Positions 44,350 through 55,660 of a stretch of DNA of 64,000 nt are shown one piece after another. The stretch's first letter is position 1. The number at the start of each line of letters is the position of its first letter. The stretch comes from Rhexocercosporidium sp. MPI-PUGE-AT-0058 (Eukaryota; Ascomycota; Leotiomycetes; Helotiales), in NCBI GenBank assembly GCA_020746875.1, contig JAGTJL010000004.1:186001-250000 (forward strand), written 5' to 3'. Under the pieces are notes generated by a model. The model did no database searches and was not told where the DNA came from. It saw nothing but the letters and a program-made list of their open reading frames with translations. The position numbers and the translations under genes are program-made.

Positions 44350-45847
44350 CGCAACATATCTCCCAGTCCTGGACCAGCTACTCGTCGGAGTTACTATTTC
44401 AGAGAGAAGAGGTCTGGTAGAAGACTTCCAGCAAGCCGTTGGGTCGATCGTCATTCTCGCTAGCCCTCTTTCCGCTACTTCTCTCGATCGACTCCTTGGA
44501 GTCCCTGAAGGTACAGTTGATAGCAGAACAGATCTCCTCCACTCCGTTCTAAGTATCCCGTCTCGTCCTGATCACCTTATACAACTGCTCCATTTATCGT
44601 TCCGGGACTTTCTTGTTGATACTGAGAAGCGCGAGACAAACCCCTTTTAGGTCAACGAGAAAGATGCCCATAACAAGTTAGCGACCCTATATCTTAAACT
44701 CCTATCTACAGGCGAAAATCTCAAGAAAGATATTTGTAATCTTCGGACACCAGAAAGGCCACGAGCAGATATTGATAAACAGACGATAGATTCTCATCTA
44801 CCGTCTGAAATTCAATATGCTTGCCAGTATTAGGTGTATCACTTGAAGGAAAGCGGAAGCATTATATGCGATGACGACCATGTCCACAAATTTCTCAGGT
44901 GTCACTTCCTTCATTGGCTTGAATCATTAAGCTTTATTAGACGGCTACGTGAAAGCATTAAGATAGTCGACAACTTAATAGCTATCATAGAGGTATATCA
45001 CTTACTTATCTTACTTAAAAGTATTAACTAAAACGAATTTAAGCCGACAAAAAGTAGCCAAATATCTAGATTCCTTTACGATGCAAAGCGCTTTATCCTT
45101 AGCTACTACTCTATAGCTGGGTCGCCGCCCCTCCAGCTCTACTCCTCTGCACTTACCTTCGCTCCAAAGAAAAGCATCATTCGAAACACATTCCAGGATT
45201 ATATCCCTGATTGGATCTTACAGCAGCCAAATACAGATCCAGAATGGAATGCCGTTTTGCAGACGCTCGAGGGGCACAGCGGCCCGGTCAACTCAGTCGC
45301 CTTCTCGCACGACTCGAAGCTGCTGGCGTCGGCGTCGAACGACCACACGGTCAAGGTCTGGGACGCGGCTACGGGCACGCTGCAGCAGACGCTCGAGGGA
45401 CACAGCGGCCCGGTCAACTCAGTCGCCTTCTCGCACGACTCGAAGCTGCTGGCGTCGGCGTCGAACGACCACACGGTCAAGGTCTGGGACGCGGCTACGG
45501 GCACGCTGCAGCAGACGCTCCCAATCGACGGCGACGTCAGGAGTCTTTCATTTGATGTCACGAACTCGATCTTAATCACGAACGTTGGCCATCTCAAGTT
45601 AGATGAAACCACGAATCTCCCTTTGCCTACGTCTTCTCGAGGTTTAAGTAGTAAAAGTCACCGTAAAGGGTTAGGCGTCAGTGGGTCTTGGGTTCTATGG
45701 AATGGCCAGAACCTGCTTTGGTTACCACCTGACTTCCGGGCTACAACCTCTGGTATCTCATATACCGGCTCGACACTTGCTATTGGATGTCAATCTGGGA
45801 AGGTTTTCATTATCGGAATAAGCATTCCACGCAGTAATATTCTTTAA
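44350..45847 (+). pseudogene. NACHT-WD40 (NWD/HET-E-like) NLR relic, C-terminal half
   Basis: The frame starts inside the helical region after NACHT (ISERRGLVEDFQQAVGSIVI, LLHLSFRDFLVDTEKRETNP). It contains TAG/TAA at expected Trp or Gln positions (44648, 44831, about 45029) and the linker SALTFAPKKSIIRNTFQDYI. Two WD40 units (45260-45511) follow, then a C-terminal part (GVSGSWVLWNGQNLLWLPPD, GSTLAIGCQSGKVFIIGI) to a stop at 45847. NACHT and effector domains are lost, the 5' edge lying next to the piggyBac relic. Full-length NWD proteins sense non-self through rapidly evolving WD40 repeats. This copy is dead upstream, but the last 590 bp is open. Confidence 0.85.
45260..45511 (+). repeat. Two near-identical 126-bp WD40 repeat units
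   Basis: Units 45260-45385 and 45386-45511 (42 codons each) differ at a single visible base (GAGGGG / GAGGGA). Each encodes QTLEGHSGPVNSVAFSHDSK, then LLASASNDHTVKVWDAATGT. They are GC-rich and free of stops, in contrast to the RIPped sequence on their 5' side. Near-identity of WD repeats is the hallmark of concertedly evolving NWD genes. Confidence 0.93.
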
Positions 45848-46035
45848 TAGAGTTAGCTTGCTATAAAATAGTTACTACACATATAAACATCTTCTCGTTA
45901 ATATTATTTTATAACTGAGCCAGAAGAGAAGAGAGGTATGGGGAGAGCTACACTTATTTATTATCGTGAATTATACTCCATTCTATTACTTTCTAGAATG
46001 TTCTTGGTCAGGCAGGTCAGGTTCTTGTTGGTTGC

Positions 46036-46595
46036 GCAGACGGCCACTTTTTGCTCTAATCGGAGGATGTCGGGCAACGGGAATTCTCCGGCAAGGTATG
46101 CGCAGCCACAAATGTCAGCCACAGATTATGTTAAAACTTTACCGAGATTACTATAACCACACCGCCATTGACCAGGATCCTTGATCGCTTGATTGGAAGA
46201 AGTATCAGCCTCTGTGGCGACGTCGTATGACATGGCGCGCCCCAGCTGCCACAAGACTGACAATAGCTTTCTAGCATTATAATAAAACCTGGATTTCCAT
46301 ATGTAATCGTTCTATGAGTTTAAAACGTGAAAAAAGCTTAATGGTGGTATCGCGAAGCGACGGGTCCCAATGTAGTGTAAAAAAGGCTCTCTATAAATTC
46401 AAGTCGGCGGTGACGACGTGGTGATAATTTTCGGAATTAATAGGTCAGGAGTGTTTGGGAGAGGTATGTAATACAATTGAAACAAAAACAAATAAAAAAT
46501 TTAATGACTTCATAGATTTGAAGTCCCTTGAACTCAAAGTACCTACGACTTGTCTCGCTACAGGGGGCGTCTCGGGACGCAGGGACAGACGTTAT
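46036..46595 (+). repeat. Dispersed repeat, copy B (without MITE)
   Basis: Matches copy A at 205-1030 and preserves the empty site for the 235-bp MITE (A-rich run near 46487). It begins about 190 bp after the NACHT-WD40 relic and ends with GCAGGGACAGACGTTATA, which itself resembles the right end of the MITE. Confidence 0.8.
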
Positions 46596-49303
46596 ATTAT
46601 TTCTTACAGCTCATCAACTCGTTTGCAGACAACCGTCCACGGAGAATCTCCCTCCTTTCCACACACTAAAGGCACTTAGCCAGGCAATATTAGAATGCAA
46701 ATTAGCTGCCCTGCCCTCCACACCTCGTGCCAAAGCCAAACTGAATTCCCTCTCTAATATTTCCAAGTCTCAGAATTCCTAGGGCTTCTTATACAGTACC
46801 CCATTACATATCATCTCATTTTTGACTTCCGCAAATCAATCTGGATGTTGAGCTCGCTGGAGTTACTGTACCACTTCCCAATTCCGATTTACACGATGAT
46901 TTCAATTTAGCCGTTTGCTAGCCCGTCGAAAGGTGATCTGTATATAACAGAATAGTATGAGCTCGCTTTTCTAGATCTTCACAAAAAGCGTTGGTCGGGA
47001 TAGGAGCATTTAACGTTACCTCCGGCCCAGTCCCATCTCCCGCAGGTCACATATTCATTTCGCTAGCCGGGCATGAAATTCACATGGATTGATTCCTTTC
47101 AAGTAGCACCTATAACAGCCAAAAGGTTTTTAGAATCTGCAGATCAAAATTGATAAGAAAAAACGTATCGACAACATGATCCACTATTTCTCTCTCAACC
47201 TCGCAGCGCCTGAGGATCAACGCACTCCTCGTCCTTGATATTGTCCACTGTACCGAAAAAGCACCTGGTATTCAGAAAGAATATAGAAAACACCAAAAAG
47301 GCCAACACGGTTTATTCCCTTTCTGGCCACCATGCCCTCGTCTCGACTGTTTGGAACAAGGCGCTGTATTACGCGCCATTAATGCCTCATCCCCGCATCC
47401 AACCAGCACTTCATCTCTTTCCCGCAGAACACTCAGCAACGAAGCATTCCTCATCGTCAATAATCCTCAAAGAATATCAATCAAGCCAAACGAAATAAAA
47501 CCCCTGTTCAAGCGCCTAAACGAACGATAGAGATACCTCACCAATTCCTCATAGCTACAGAGACGCTTCATCCGGAGTTCTAGAATATTCCCACTTTCCC
47601 AAAAGATCATGTATCCATCTCCTCAATCCCAAGGTACATATATCTCCAGCAAGTCTCCATAACAGGCTCCAAGATCTCCGGTGTCTCAGCAGCATCGCCC
47701 TCAAGACAAGGTAAAAGTTTGTCAAAAGTCTTCAACTTTAAAACTTAACACATACACATTTCGACCCAACACCTGGAACTTCCACCATCCCAATCTTCAT
47801 CCTCAGATCCATTCCCTTCTCGAGCCTAGACTCTGATACCTACCTAGGGAAGCATGTCCCCCAGGATACAAACACGTCATCAACACGACAGCAGCGGCTT
47901 GAACGACAGTAAACCCGCAACGTAGCAAGTCGCCTCAATATCGCCCCCCCTAATATCGCCCATGCCCGACGAACTAACTTCTGTAACTTCTTACCATATT
48001 CAAAACTCCTCATCTCCTCCGCTCCTCTCCCCCTCTTCTCCTTCGCCGCATAACCCCCAAGAGCCCATCACAGAAATTGCACCACATACCGCCATACCGC
48101 ACCCCAACCTCAGACCCAGGGATATTATGGTTCGTGACAGTACCTCAGTACCTTAGTAGCTCCTCACTGCCTTTTCTTTCTCGGCAACATCACATCACAT
48201 CTCAAAATCATCACACACGGCAGTATTTCCCTCCTCCCTCCTCCCTCATCTATCCATCCATCCATCTCTCCCAATTTGCTTGCTTGCTTGCTTGCACCTC
48301 CCACCAACCTGCCTTGCCTCCTAACCCCCCCGATCAAAGATCAGTCCACTCTTTTTCTTTTCTTTTCCCCTTGGAAAAAACGCCCCCCTCCCACACCTCC
48401 AAAAAAAAAGGGGCGCCCACCCACCCACACACCCCTCCTTCCTTCCAAGTATACAACACCCTGGCTGCCCCCATCAATTACACAACGTCCTTGCCTATCA
48501 CAATTCACATTTGAACAGCAAATGCATGTATTTCTTTGAATCATAAAACAATCCCATTTTTGCATTCACAAGTAAGCACTACTCCTAGTTATTGCTTTAC
48601 TCGGCATGCTATGCTTTGCTATGCTATGCTATGCTATGCTATGCTATCAAAAAGTGTGAGCGTGAGCCCATCTCTCCTTTTCTCTTCTCTTTTCCTCTCC
48701 CGCCCAGCTTTAGCCTCCCCCGTACAAAACATACAGGACTCATGCGTGCATGCATGGATGATACAAAACAGTATTCTGTACAAAGAGTTACTTCCCCTCC
48801 CCTCTTCTCTCTTTCTCTTCTTCTCAGCAAAGATAAGCGAGCGACTGTTTTCCCAATTCCGGCCATTCCAATTCCCAAAGCCCAGCCAAGCAAAAATCCC
48901 AAGGTATCATCTTTTATCTCCAAGTAATGCCCCGTCGCCCACTCTTTGTCGCTTTCCCCATCTCTCTCCATCCCATAACGGTACACGCCTTCCATATGAA
49001 ATCATATTCAACTTCTGCTCTCTTCCCATCCCCTCTTCTTCTGCTTCTTCCTCCTCATCTGCACACGAAAAGGGAAAAAATATTGTAATGTAATCCAGGA
49101 TCGACCAATTCTGGTCCAGGTCATAAGTAAACGCCATTTTCGCCGACCAAATCATGTGTAATCATTCGCTAAAACGCTATTCAAAGAGGTGTTGTGTCTG
49201 TGGGGTATCAAATCAAAGTAGGACTGTATCGATCGATCGTAAAGGTTCGGTGTGAGTATGTAGGTGTACGTAGTTGTGTCGTCGGCCGTTGCAAGAAGAG
49301 GTT
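46596..49303. other. Gene-free transition into the conserved compartment
   Basis: Composition becomes even and RIP signs disappear. From about 47.9 kb the plus strand is strongly C/T-rich. This is the 3' side of the RasGEF gene. No gene is supported; low-complexity frames here are not credible proteins. Confidence 0.45.
48606..48647 (+). repeat. (ATGCT)n microsatellite
   Basis: About eight copies of ATGCT, one of them altered. Confidence 0.9.
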
Positions 49304-52300
49304 TCATATCTGTTGTGGTATGGTATTCTGCCTCTCCCTCGAATGTGTCCAAGCAAAGAGATCGAATTTATCTGTTCGGGTGGTCGAGAAGGGGTTCTGA
49401 CCATCGATAGGACTTGGCCGTGGTTGAGGGTCGCGGGGTTCGAGGAGGAGACTCTTACGGTAATATTGTTGGACGTTCTCGTTCTCGGATGAGGACTTGA
49501 CGCGGACAATCTGTGCTTGGATCCATTCCTGTAGCTCGGGGACATCTGCCAATCTGTAGGGGATCTGGAATCTTTGAAGCTCGCCAATGATCTTGGCTGT
49601 TCGGGTATGCTTGTCGAAGTTGATGACCGAAATCCCGTCACTATCACCAAGACCCGGAAGTTGTCTTTGCGCAGCATTGCCAGCATCGACGAATGTAAGA
49701 TCCGTCAAGTACATTCCGACGAATGGAAGGCATGGTGGCACATGGTCGTGAAGTCTTCTTCGGAGAACAGCGTAGTTCTTGTCCGGCTCAACAATCGCTT
49801 GCAGACCCTTGAGCATATCCTTTCGCTTTTGCGAGACCATGTCCCAAGTCCGCTTCAATCGGATGATAGTCGACGAGTTCAGAGAACAGATGATGGCCAT
49901 CAGGGAATCGTAGTTGTTCAACTCCAAGCACTTGTTTGCGATCTTAATCCAGTGCTTGATAACGACTGCTCGCTTCTTTGCGTCATCATACTGCAGAATG
50001 GTATCGGCTACCAAGTTGGAAAGATCAGTCGAAAGGGTGGACATGGCTCGAACATTGACAGCATTAGATCCAGATCGCTTTGTCCATTCTGACCCTAGGA
50101 GTTCCTCTGGCATGATCGAACAGAAGATGGTCATCTCCTTGATGGTCAATTGTCGTGCCAGTTCCAGGGGATCGAATTCCAGAATAGATGGATTGCTTCC
50201 ACCCATCTTCCAGTTCTTCAACGCGCCAATTTGACTCTTGGTCAAGTTCGCAGGAGGTAGTGGGGTGTCGGCTGGAACGTACTGCGCAATCGAAGTCGAT
50301 GTCTTGCCCATCGATGAAACCAGGCGCGGGACGAGGGGCCCATCCGTAGAAGACACCTTTTGTGCCAACTCAAATAGTCTTCGGCCAGCTCCAGGGAGGA
50401 CCTTTGCAAGTTTCTCATTCGCGAATGGCTGGATGATATCCAGAGCATCGTGATCCGAGATGTCTCTCCAATGCGACTCTAACCAGCCCTTGAATACATT
50501 GTACACGCGTAATCGGACTGGCCCAGCAATGTGCGGGCTCTCTGCAACGTAATCGAACCGGTCAACCAGGGCCTTAGCGAGCTCAACTGGTGTGACAAAT
50601 AATCTAAAGGTAAGGTAGAATGTTGAAACGAAGATGGAATCGGGTGTGGAGTCGTGAGTAGTGAGTCTCTCTACGAGTGCTGGAAGTGTACCACCTGTGA
50701 TCTGACCCTCCTTGTTGTGGAGTAGCTCATGAGCAAACGTTCTCTCCAACATCTTGTTCTCTCCGTCGTCTAAGTCGTCGGCAAGAGTCGATTGGCTTCC
50801 GGTCATGCTAAGATCAGAGAGCGAAGGTTGACTCCTTGGCACGTAAACCGAATTGTCTGGAGTTGTTGCGCGAGTGGAAGTCTGGGAAAGCATGCTGGAT
50901 TCCGAATCACGCATACTACTGAGATAGGTGCTGCTTGTGCCAGAGCTAGAGATAGCTATGCTATCAGTTCGGAACGAAGATTGGAATTCACTATCGTGTG
51001 CTGACGAATGTTCCGATGGGCTGTAATCCTCCTGAGTCAACAATGGGCTAGTCATCTTCGGTAGTGGAGGTAACATTGACTTCCTCGATGATCTCTTCGA
51101 AGACTCTGTCGTCGCGCTCTCAACAATCTCGTCCTCGGTGACTGGCTCTAAAGCCCTTGGTGACAAACGTGGTCCACTCTCTTCGACCTCGGGGGATCCT
51201 AGGGGGACATCTGGGAGAGGTTTTTCGTAACTCGGGATGATGAGCGGAGGGGGAGGGGGCCGGCTTGCTGGTTCTGGGGGCGAATCTTCTTGAGGTGGTG
51301 CTGATTCCTTAGCCTCCTCTGCCACCACGCCAATTGACGGTACATCGATACCAAGTCCATCGTTCTCGGGCTCGAACTCAAAGTCCCCGATTCGCTCAAT
51401 CACGAATTTGGTCTTCGCGACGCACTCTCCAGCAGCCTTCACACATCCGGTGGCTGCCATGAGAAGTCTACCATTCTCCTGTGGCATGACCACGTCCTCA
51501 TCTTCTATCCCCGACATCGTGATGATCTCCCGTGCAGCAAGTACTAATTTGTTGATCCTGTCGTACATGGCGTTTCGTGCGGCGTCGAGGGCCTCAGCAC
51601 TCTGGTTATCGTGGGCACAAATCACTTCCACAACAGTCAAGAGCTCTCGTCCTGCTGTAACAGATTGTCGCACCGTTGAAATGAGATCAGCAGATGATTG
51701 CGACTGGAGATGCAGTCGACCAATGAATGATCCCAGATATGAGAGGAAGGTATCATGGCTGGCATTGAGTCGCTCTGAAACCAAATTCTGTCGCTGTGCT
51801 GCCGGAATAGATGCGGACAGTCTGTGAGAGAAGGATTGTCTCTTGACTTGCATCGAAGAGGGTCTCGAGATGGAAAGGGGCCGCCCGTTCGAGCCGCTTG
51901 TGGAATATGCTGTGGAACCACTGGAAGAAAAGTTGCTCGACATTCGTTTGTATGACTGTCGTTTTGTTTGCTGCTCTTCGGACCGTTGCGGTCCCAGGCC
52001 GCTTCCCGAACTGCGACTCGAGCTTCTGCGAGATGCCGTATCATATGCAGGGTCTCCATGCGGTGCGCCTTCAAATGACGTCGAATCTGCTGGAGGTGTT
52101 GGGGGATTGTAGGCTTCTTCAGCTACTGTTGCCATTACTCTGTGGACTGGTTGCTGCCGCGACCGGAGCTCATCCTCTAGGACATCAAGGAACCGCACGC
52201 CCCTAGTCACTATCTTGAACGCCTTTAGTATCATCTCATCAATCGTGTTGTTGACATCTTCTGCCTCGGCTTGGGTGGGATGAGCTCCTGCTGTGTACTC

Positions 52301-53037
52301 CTGTAATCGTTTCGCCGTCTTCACCAGCGCCGAAAGATCCGACAACAGTGCTTTCCGATTCCTTCGCAGTCCTTCATTGCTTTGAACGAGGTGTGACTCT
52401 CTCGTCAAGCAGTTTGATTTTTCCTATGATCGTCAGCAAATATCACCCCAATCTAGTGCTTACTACTCACTAGGAGATATCGCACTCCTGCGATGATGCC
52501 TCGCATGAATTCTTGGTTTCCAAATACTTCGCTGTCGCTGATAATCCCACTCCGCATCAGATCCCAGAAGTTCAGCAGTGCTTTCAGCAGGTTCTTCATC
52601 GATTCCGGGTCGTAAGCTTCGCAGTAATTCGTCGGCAGCCAACCTCGGGCGCCAGACACGAGTAAGGTTCCATCAGCCCAGCCGTTTGTATGTATCGAAT
52701 GGACCAAGATCACATCTCCCTCGTTCAACGGTAGCGTTACTGTCGTGTCGGAGATGGCGTACGTAGGGTGGAAAGGGTAGAAGGCTCGCAGGAACGGATG
52801 AAAAACTGGTTGCGAGGCCTCCATATGTCGATTAAGGTCCTCCTGGGAACCATTGGGTGTTGCTGGTGGTGTCATTTGTGATTGACTGCCCGATTCTCCA
52901 GTCTTGCTACTGCTCCTCGAGGAGGTGTTCCTGCTGTGTCTTGAAGCCGCACTCGAACCGCGGGACCTGTCTTTGTTGATGGACAGAGGAGCTACGTGAG
53001 CGCTGTTCCGCGCAGAATAATCACTCTCCTTCACCAT
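49304..53037 (-). CDS. cdc25: Ras guanine-nucleotide exchange factor, CDC25 family (1228 aa)
   Basis: Exon 1 (52471-53037) starts MVKESDYSARN; exon 2 (49304-52423) follows a 47-bp intron (52424-52470, GTGAGT donor, CTGAC branch, ATAG) in phase 0 (RYLL / EKSNCL). Domains in order: Ser-rich head; SH3 at about residues 83-142 (LRAFYPFHPTYAIS, GWLPTNYCEAYD); a helical/Ser-rich middle with Pro-rich stretches (ASRPPPPPLIIPSYEKPLPD); RasGEF_N at about 765-870 (GGTLPALVERLTTHDSTPDS); and the catalytic RasGEF at about 935-1163 (FDPLELARQLTIKEMTIFCS, CLELNNYDSLMAIICSLNSS, PPCLPFVGMYLTDLTFVDAG). It would load Ras with GTP at the plasma membrane, upstream of cAMP/PKA or MAPK signalling in growth and development. 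No lesion was seen. The first in-frame ATG was chosen; an in-frame upstream codon is not ATG. Confidence 0.96.
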
Positions 53038-54753
53038 GATGGGCAACCCTGAATAGCTACCATGGAAATTGCTCTCTTGTCGTCGTCCAGGCGGATGTTG
53101 TTTGCGCGTGATTCAATCAATGTTCTCCAGTATGTACTTCCAAGTGTATGTTCGAAAAAGCACACAGCCGTGTGATGATCGAAGGCAATGGTAGGACGAT
53201 CAAGTGGGAGCGAAGGGAGACGTATGCGGACCAGGCCGTGAATCAATGCAAAGCGTCGTCAGGTGTTGATGTCGAGTCCTGCTTTCCAGTTCCAGCCGAG
53301 GGCTCCTTCCTACCCTGGGGTTGATAGTCGTGTATGAATGGATGGATCTGCACCAAGTCGAATGATTAGCAAGCCCGTCTAGGACAGAGTTGATCAATTA
53401 GTTCGGTCTGATGTTTGTTGTGAAGATAGGAAGGAAAGAAGCCAGGTCAGGTCTGGTCAAGGGAGGAGGAATGCAGGCAGTGAGTGAGTGAGGGAGGGAG
53501 TGAGTGGCCAAGGAATGCCGCGATGATCTCGAGCTGTAACGGAAGGCTGCATACCTCTTTTTTTCGGGTTGAGTCAAGGGTTTCGGGAGGTCTCTCCAGT
53601 CAACGGTGGTCATGCACAGACTGACAGGTAATGCCGGCAAGAGGACGCTGCTTATGCCGATCTCAAGGGGGGACCTTGCTTGAGCCCTTTCTCTGTCTCT
53701 ATCTCTCTTTGCGTGAAGGATCTGCCTCCTTCCCAATAGTCGCAACGTTAAGTGGGTAAAGACTGGGCGAGGAAGAGGATGGGGGTGCTCGAGCGGTGGG
53801 TAGACACTCAAGACGTCAAGTAGAACCTGGACCCTGGGAAAAGTCAACGGGCAAGAAGGCCGAGAACCAAAGTCGAGTTTTGTTCTGCTCTGGACACTAA
53901 TGGCGCTGCAAGGCCGAGTCGAGAGAATATGACAATATCGAGCCAATAAACGGGGCCGGACTTCGGTAGCAATCAATTGATTGATGTGTCAGGTAGCTGA
54001 GTTTGGTCGAAAAGAGCCAATGCGTTCGTTCCTTGGGTCTCGGATATGCAGGATAGGGAAGGGAAGGGGAGGGGGGGGAGGGAGCAGTTTTCGTGGGTGA
54101 GGTCTGAGGTGTGATGTCTGAGGTCAGAGATCAGAGGTCTGAGGTGCGATGCGTGATGCAGCGGGGAATCCGAGCACAATGATCAATGCGTGAAACTGCA
54201 CAAGTCGAACGATGAACGGAATGGATCTCTTCCTGGCCGCTCGCAACGCAGGAGAAAGCAGTGGTGGTGTGTAGTGTGGTGTGGTGTATTGTATTGTATG
54301 GTATGGTATTTATTGTGTTGCCGAAGAAGGTACTAAGTACCTACGTAGGTAGGCACTGTAGGGTTGTTCGTGTCTGATCTCCAACCAGCAGTGAAGCCGT
54401 AGAGTACAGAGTTGGTGAAGTTTGGGGTCGGTCGAGGGAAGGTAAGGTAAGGTAAGGTAAGGTTCGAAGCAGTCGCGATGCGTTTGTTCTGTTCGATTTT
54501 GACCTTGAAGATTCTCAAGAGGTGGAGTCGAGGTCAAGGTCAAGCTTGAGGTCGAGGTCGAGGTCGAATGTCGAAGCAAGGGGAAGGGAGGGAGGGAAGG
54601 GAAGGAAGGAAGCGAGGGCTTTCGGTGGCGGCGAACGAACCGAAATGTTGATTGATTGAATTTGATTTGATTCGATTCGAGTCGGATAGAACCGTGCAGG
54701 GGGGCAGGCAGGGCAGCAGGCGGAGGGTGGAGGAGGGCAGGGAGGGTGAGTAG

Positions 54754-54787
<34 letters not shown>

Positions 54788-55075
54788 GGAGGCGTGGGTG
54801 TGGGAGCGTGGGAGCGTGGGTACGTGGGTGGTGTCGTTTGAAGTGGATGGATCGATATCCAACGTCGTATTCTTCCAGTCCTGAGTGTACAGTGCAAACA
54901 AGGCAAGGCAAGGAAAAGTAACCCTTTCTTTCGCTGGACTGGAGGAGGGAGGTACGAAGGAATAGATGAGTAAATGAATGAATACCCGATGTTCGCGGGT
55001 GTGCGTGCCTGCCTGCCCGCCTGTTTGACAGGTGACTGACAAGCAGGGCCGGCTTACAGTTGATTCAAGGTTGAC
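53038..55075. other. Putative long 5' UTR/promoter of the RasGEF gene
   Basis: No protein-coding frame is credible. The minus strand is C/T-rich with repeated short motifs, as in the long leaders of fungal signalling genes. It includes simple repeats such as GGTAA at about 54440-54465. Confidence 0.4.
54753..54787 (+). repeat. (GGGTAT)n microsatellite
   Basis: About five to six consecutive GGGTAT units, followed by a G-rich, GGGTG-like tract. It is capable of G-quadruplex-like structure. Confidence 0.9.
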
Positions 55076-55292
55076 TTGACTCGATTAGACGGAAGGATAT
55101 GCTTGGACCACTTAGAGGATGATGAGTTTATCGTGAGTGAGGGACTGAATGCACGAGGAAGAATCTGGCGGGGGAAAAGGATGTTGTTGGTGGTGATGGT
55201 GGTGGTGGTGGTCAAGATCACGGTCGGTCACGGCCACAGTCACGGTTGTGGTCTGTTTTGGGTGCGTACGTGCTTAGTGTGGCTGCGGCATG

Positions 55293-55347
55293 GGCAGAGG
55301 CAGAGAGAGGCAGAGGCAGAGGCAGAGGCAGAGGCAGAGGCAGAGGC
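55293..55347 (+). repeat. (GGCAGA)n microsatellite
   Basis: About eight units of GGCAGA with one interruption (GAGAGA). Confidence 0.9.
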
Positions 55348-55622
55348 ATCCAAGGCCCGCCGCCGCCACCGTTCTGTTCCCTCGCTCATCCGGCCAGACC
55401 GGGGGAGGGATTGGTACGAAACTTACTCCGTACCTCCTTACGGAGGAGCTCCAGTACTGTACGGGGGTGAGGAGCCAGATACGGATACAGGGCAGAGCGG
55501 TAAGGGGTAGGGGAGAGCACGAGAGCAGGAGCACAGAAAAACAGTAGGACAGAAGAGCAATGAACAACAGGGGATAAATGATAAATGTGCCGAGGACTTC
55601 GCCATGCATGCAGTTCCATTGC

Positions 55623-55660
55623 AGCACCATCCATCACCACCCATCACCACCCATCACCAC
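55623..55660 (+). repeat. (CCATCACCA)n minisatellite
   Basis: Three to four copies of a CATCACCAC-type nonamer. Confidence 0.8.

Noticed and set aside
45199..45612. Long open frames on the minus strand and other frames across the WD40 repeats
   Set aside because: They are repeats of the same 126-bp unit read in the wrong frames; only the plus-strand frame gives WD40 motifs.
48077..49093. Several 110-185-codon frames between 48.1 and 49.1 kb
   Set aside because: Low-complexity pyrimidine-rich sequence including the ATGCT microsatellite; overlapping frames, no splice logic, no domains.
49574..52206. Plus-strand frames of up to 172 codons opposite the RasGEF gene
   Set aside because: Antisense shadows of a long conserved coding exon.
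53398..54906. Minus-strand frames of 120-200 codons upstream of the RasGEF gene
   Set aside because: They are Pro/Ser/Thr/His/Leu-rich translations of CT-rich DNA with several overlapping frames open at once, and lack domains.
55076..55510. A 144-codon plus-strand frame with (EA)n repeats
   Set aside because: It is a microsatellite translation; all three plus frames and the minus strand are open over the same GGCAGA tract.
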